Below are positions 30,804-32,513 of a DNA stretch of 32,513 nt, piece after piece; within the stretch, counting starts at the first letter, position 1; each line of letters opens with the position of its first letter. The translations under genes were made by a program, and so were the position numbers. Source of the stretch: Haplomitrium mnioides. Lineage: Eukaryota > Marchantiophyta > Haplomitriopsida > Calobryales. The notes beneath the pieces were generated by a model. The model was not told the origin of the DNA, ran no database searches, and saw only the letters and a program-made list of their open reading frames with translations. The stretch lies in NCBI GenBank assembly GCA_049999725.1, contig JBNGIS010004164.1, positions 1-32,513 on the forward strand, written 5' to 3'.

Positions 30804-31775
30804 ATGGAGACAAGTTCCTCCAATCTAGAAGAAGAAGCTTGGATGATGGCAAAGTTGGAGGAACTTCAAGCAGCCCTTATAGCAAGCCAACAACAAACAA
30901 ATATGTTAATGGCAAAGATGGTGAAAACGCGGTTGCCACAAGAGAATGGAGAAGTGGGTCAAGAAACATTACTTCAAAAGATGAGCAATTCGTGTAAAGT
31001 GGAGGCTTATGGAGGAAGCCGCATGGTGGGTGTTGTCGAAAGATGGGTGTATCGAATGGAGGTTCATATGTTGTATTACCCGCATGCATCAGATTTGGAA
31101 AAGGGGATATTCGCAAGATCATTTTTAACGGAGCACGCATCTATTTGGCTACAAGGATGGGAGAGACAAAAAAATGCATGAGGAGAACAACTTTTATGGA
31201 GTAGCCTTAAAGAAGGCTTATTACAAAATTTCAAAGCGGTAGACTCTATCTTAACCGCAAGAACTAAGCTTTGGGAGTTAGAGCAACAAGGAAGCGTTGC
31301 AAGGTACATTGAAGAATTTTGAAGCTTACAAGTCCAAATTGAAGACATGAGTTCAGCCGAGGCCCTTGACAAATTTTTGCAAGGATTGAAAAGGAAGATT
31401 TGAGGGGAAGTTATGATGAGAATTCCGAAGGATGTTAACGAAGCCATCTTGTATGCTCAAAGAATTGAAGGAACATTGGGAACTGTGCAAACAAGAGGGA
31501 ATTACGATCCCATGCCTATGGAATTGGGACATATCAGAAGAAGAGATTTCAATCGCTCCAATCAACAACTAGGAGGACCACACAATGTTATTGAAAGAAG
31601 AAATGAAGAATGACAAGAAACACGAACATGATACAATTGTGCTCGAATAGGGCACATTGCACCGAATTGTAGAGCAATATGACATAATCAAAGGAGAGCG
31701 TTCCGACGGCCTCTTCATAATGTCAACAACGGAGAAGATGAAGAATGTCAGGGAAATGATGGGCACCAGTAAAAA
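30804..31775 (+). pseudogene. gag: gag of chromovirus copy D
   Basis: METSSSNLEEEAWMMAKLEE, a Gln-rich coil (LQAALIASQQQTNMLMAKM), then the capsid: RMEVHMLYYPHASDLEKG, FLTEHASIWLQGWERQKN. A TGA at 31179 follows, where copy C has CGA. It continues LLWSSLKEGLLQNFKAVDS, WELEQQGSVARYIEEF-stop-SLQ, VNEAILYAQRIEGTLGTVQ, MELGHIRRRDFNRSNQQ, and a zinc knuckle, stop-YNCARIGHIAPNC (near 31628-31670), whose first Cys codon is now TGA. At least six stops. Confidence 0.88.
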
Positions 31776-31879
31776 GGCCTTGTGGTTTTGCTAGGAGAAA
31801 GAAGAAAGACGAGGAAAAATTTCGATCCAAGCAAATATACTATATAGAAAAACAAAAAAATGGAGGACTAATTGTGGTT

Positions 31880-32176
31880 GATGGATGGATGGAATGATTG
31901 GCAGTGAGAGTTTTGGTGGACTCTGAGGCAGAAGAAAATTATCTATCACGAACGATAGCCTTGAAGCTAAAGTTGCCAATTGAAAAGAAAGAACATGAGG
32001 TGGTTGAGATGGCAAATGGCCAAAGTGAGGCTATTGAACGTTTATCTCAAACTATAGCTCTACATATGGGCAATTATAAGGAGAATCTGGAATGGAAAAT
32101 CACGACATTGGCGAGATATGATGCGATTCTTGGAATGAAATGGCTACAAAGATACAACCCGCAAGTAGGTTGGTGA
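31880..32176 (+). pseudogene. Protease of chromovirus copy D
   Basis: AVRVLVDSEAEENYLSRTIA holds the active site D-S-G-A with Gly changed to Glu. LARYDAILGMKWLQRYNPQV is the second conserved block and is intact. The frame is open for 92 codons, then TGA. Copy C has a different change at the same Gly (Arg). Confidence 0.85.
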
Positions 32177-32364
32177 AAGAAGATACTCACAACATCTCAA
32201 TGGAAGATTCGGAGAGATCGAGTACGACCTCATTCAAGGCATCTGCCCTTATATGTGATTAGAGCACACTCAATCAAAAGGTAAGACACAGTGTTTTTAG
32301 GGCTCATACGTGACCTCACAGTTCATAAGGAGGACTCAAAGAATAAAATTCCCCATGACTTTCA

Positions 32365-32513
32365 AGGTATTTTGAAGGAATTTCACGATGTATTTCCCAA
32401 TGATTTACCCCATGGTTTGCCACCTAAATGATGCATTGATCACAAGATTGAGGTTATTCCAAGAAATATCTCACCATGTAAAGCACCATATCGATTGCCT
32501 CCTCATGAACTCG
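32365..32513 (+). pseudogene. pol: N-terminal edge of RT, copy D (runs off window)
   Basis: FQGILKEFHDVFPNDLPHGL, PPK-stop, CIDHKIEVIPRNISPCKAPY and RLPPHEL. This is the block before the RT fingers. The TGA at about 32429 is shared with copy C (TAAATGATGCATTGATCACA in both), so it predates the two insertions or arose in the source copy. Confidence 0.85.

Larger units (their letters stand above)
29577..32513 (+). mobile_element. Chromovirus copy D, 5' LTR to start of RT
   Basis: Same family as copy C, less decayed. It holds a full 5' LTR, PBS, leader with two short ORFs, gag, protease and the start of RT (RT-side motif CIDHKIEVIPRNISP, then APYRLPPHEL at the window end). It interrupts the 3' LTR of copy B after AGCAAAGG. 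Confidence 0.92.

Noticed and set aside
1-32513. tRNA or rRNA genes
   Set aside because: No cloverleaf-like segment or rRNA core was recognised by eye. The two TGGTATCAGAGC sites are retroelement primer sites, not tRNA genes.

Overview
The window looks like a repeat-rich, gene-poor stretch of a land-plant nuclear genome. Evidence: four Ty3/gypsy-type LTR retrotransposon copies (one a chromovirus with a chromodomain and an initiator-Met tRNA primer site), GT/AG introns, and many broken reading frames whose stops often look like C-to-T or G-to-A changes at methylatable sites. A fifth gypsy fragment carries a DNA-methyltransferase-like domain, a type I associate with non-flowering plants or streptophyte algae; that association is from memory, and I cannot name the species. 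I see no intact protein-coding gene, rRNA or tRNA.

Positions 1-9073 hold two decayed, divergently arranged cellular or mobile genes. On the minus strand (about 3538 to 1) is a multi-exon relic: an unrecognised N-terminal exon, a ParB/sulfiredoxin-like domain with a GNH box, and, at the window edge, a motif resembling the DPPY box of N6-adenine methyltransferases. Its two introns are filled with arrays of a 24-bp unit built from two nested palindromes. On the plus strand (about 3979 to 7255) is a relic of a DUF7869-like gene with an acidic Ser-rich N-terminal part and a C-terminal chromatin-reader-like segment. A 52-bp tandem repeat lies downstream. The pair may be the remains of one DNA mobile element.

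Positions 9074-14031 are chromovirus copy C (truncated 5' LTR, gag, protease, RT, RNase H, a deleted integrase with chromodomain, full 3' LTR). Positions 14032-16264 (minus strand) are a gypsy fragment with gag, protease and a cytosine-C5-methyltransferase-like start, cut by copy C between motif I and the expected catalytic PCQ motif. Positions 16265-19884 are copy A of a second gypsy family with an unusually long LTR of about 3 kb. Copy A is interrupted in gag by copy B (19885-29576), which has a complete gag-PR-RT-RH-INT order but is inactive. Copy B's 3' LTR is interrupted by copy D (29577 to window end), a relative of chromovirus C.

The layout is therefore a nest of insertions. The DNMT-gypsy is oldest, A and C lie against or inside it, B is inside A, and D is inside B.
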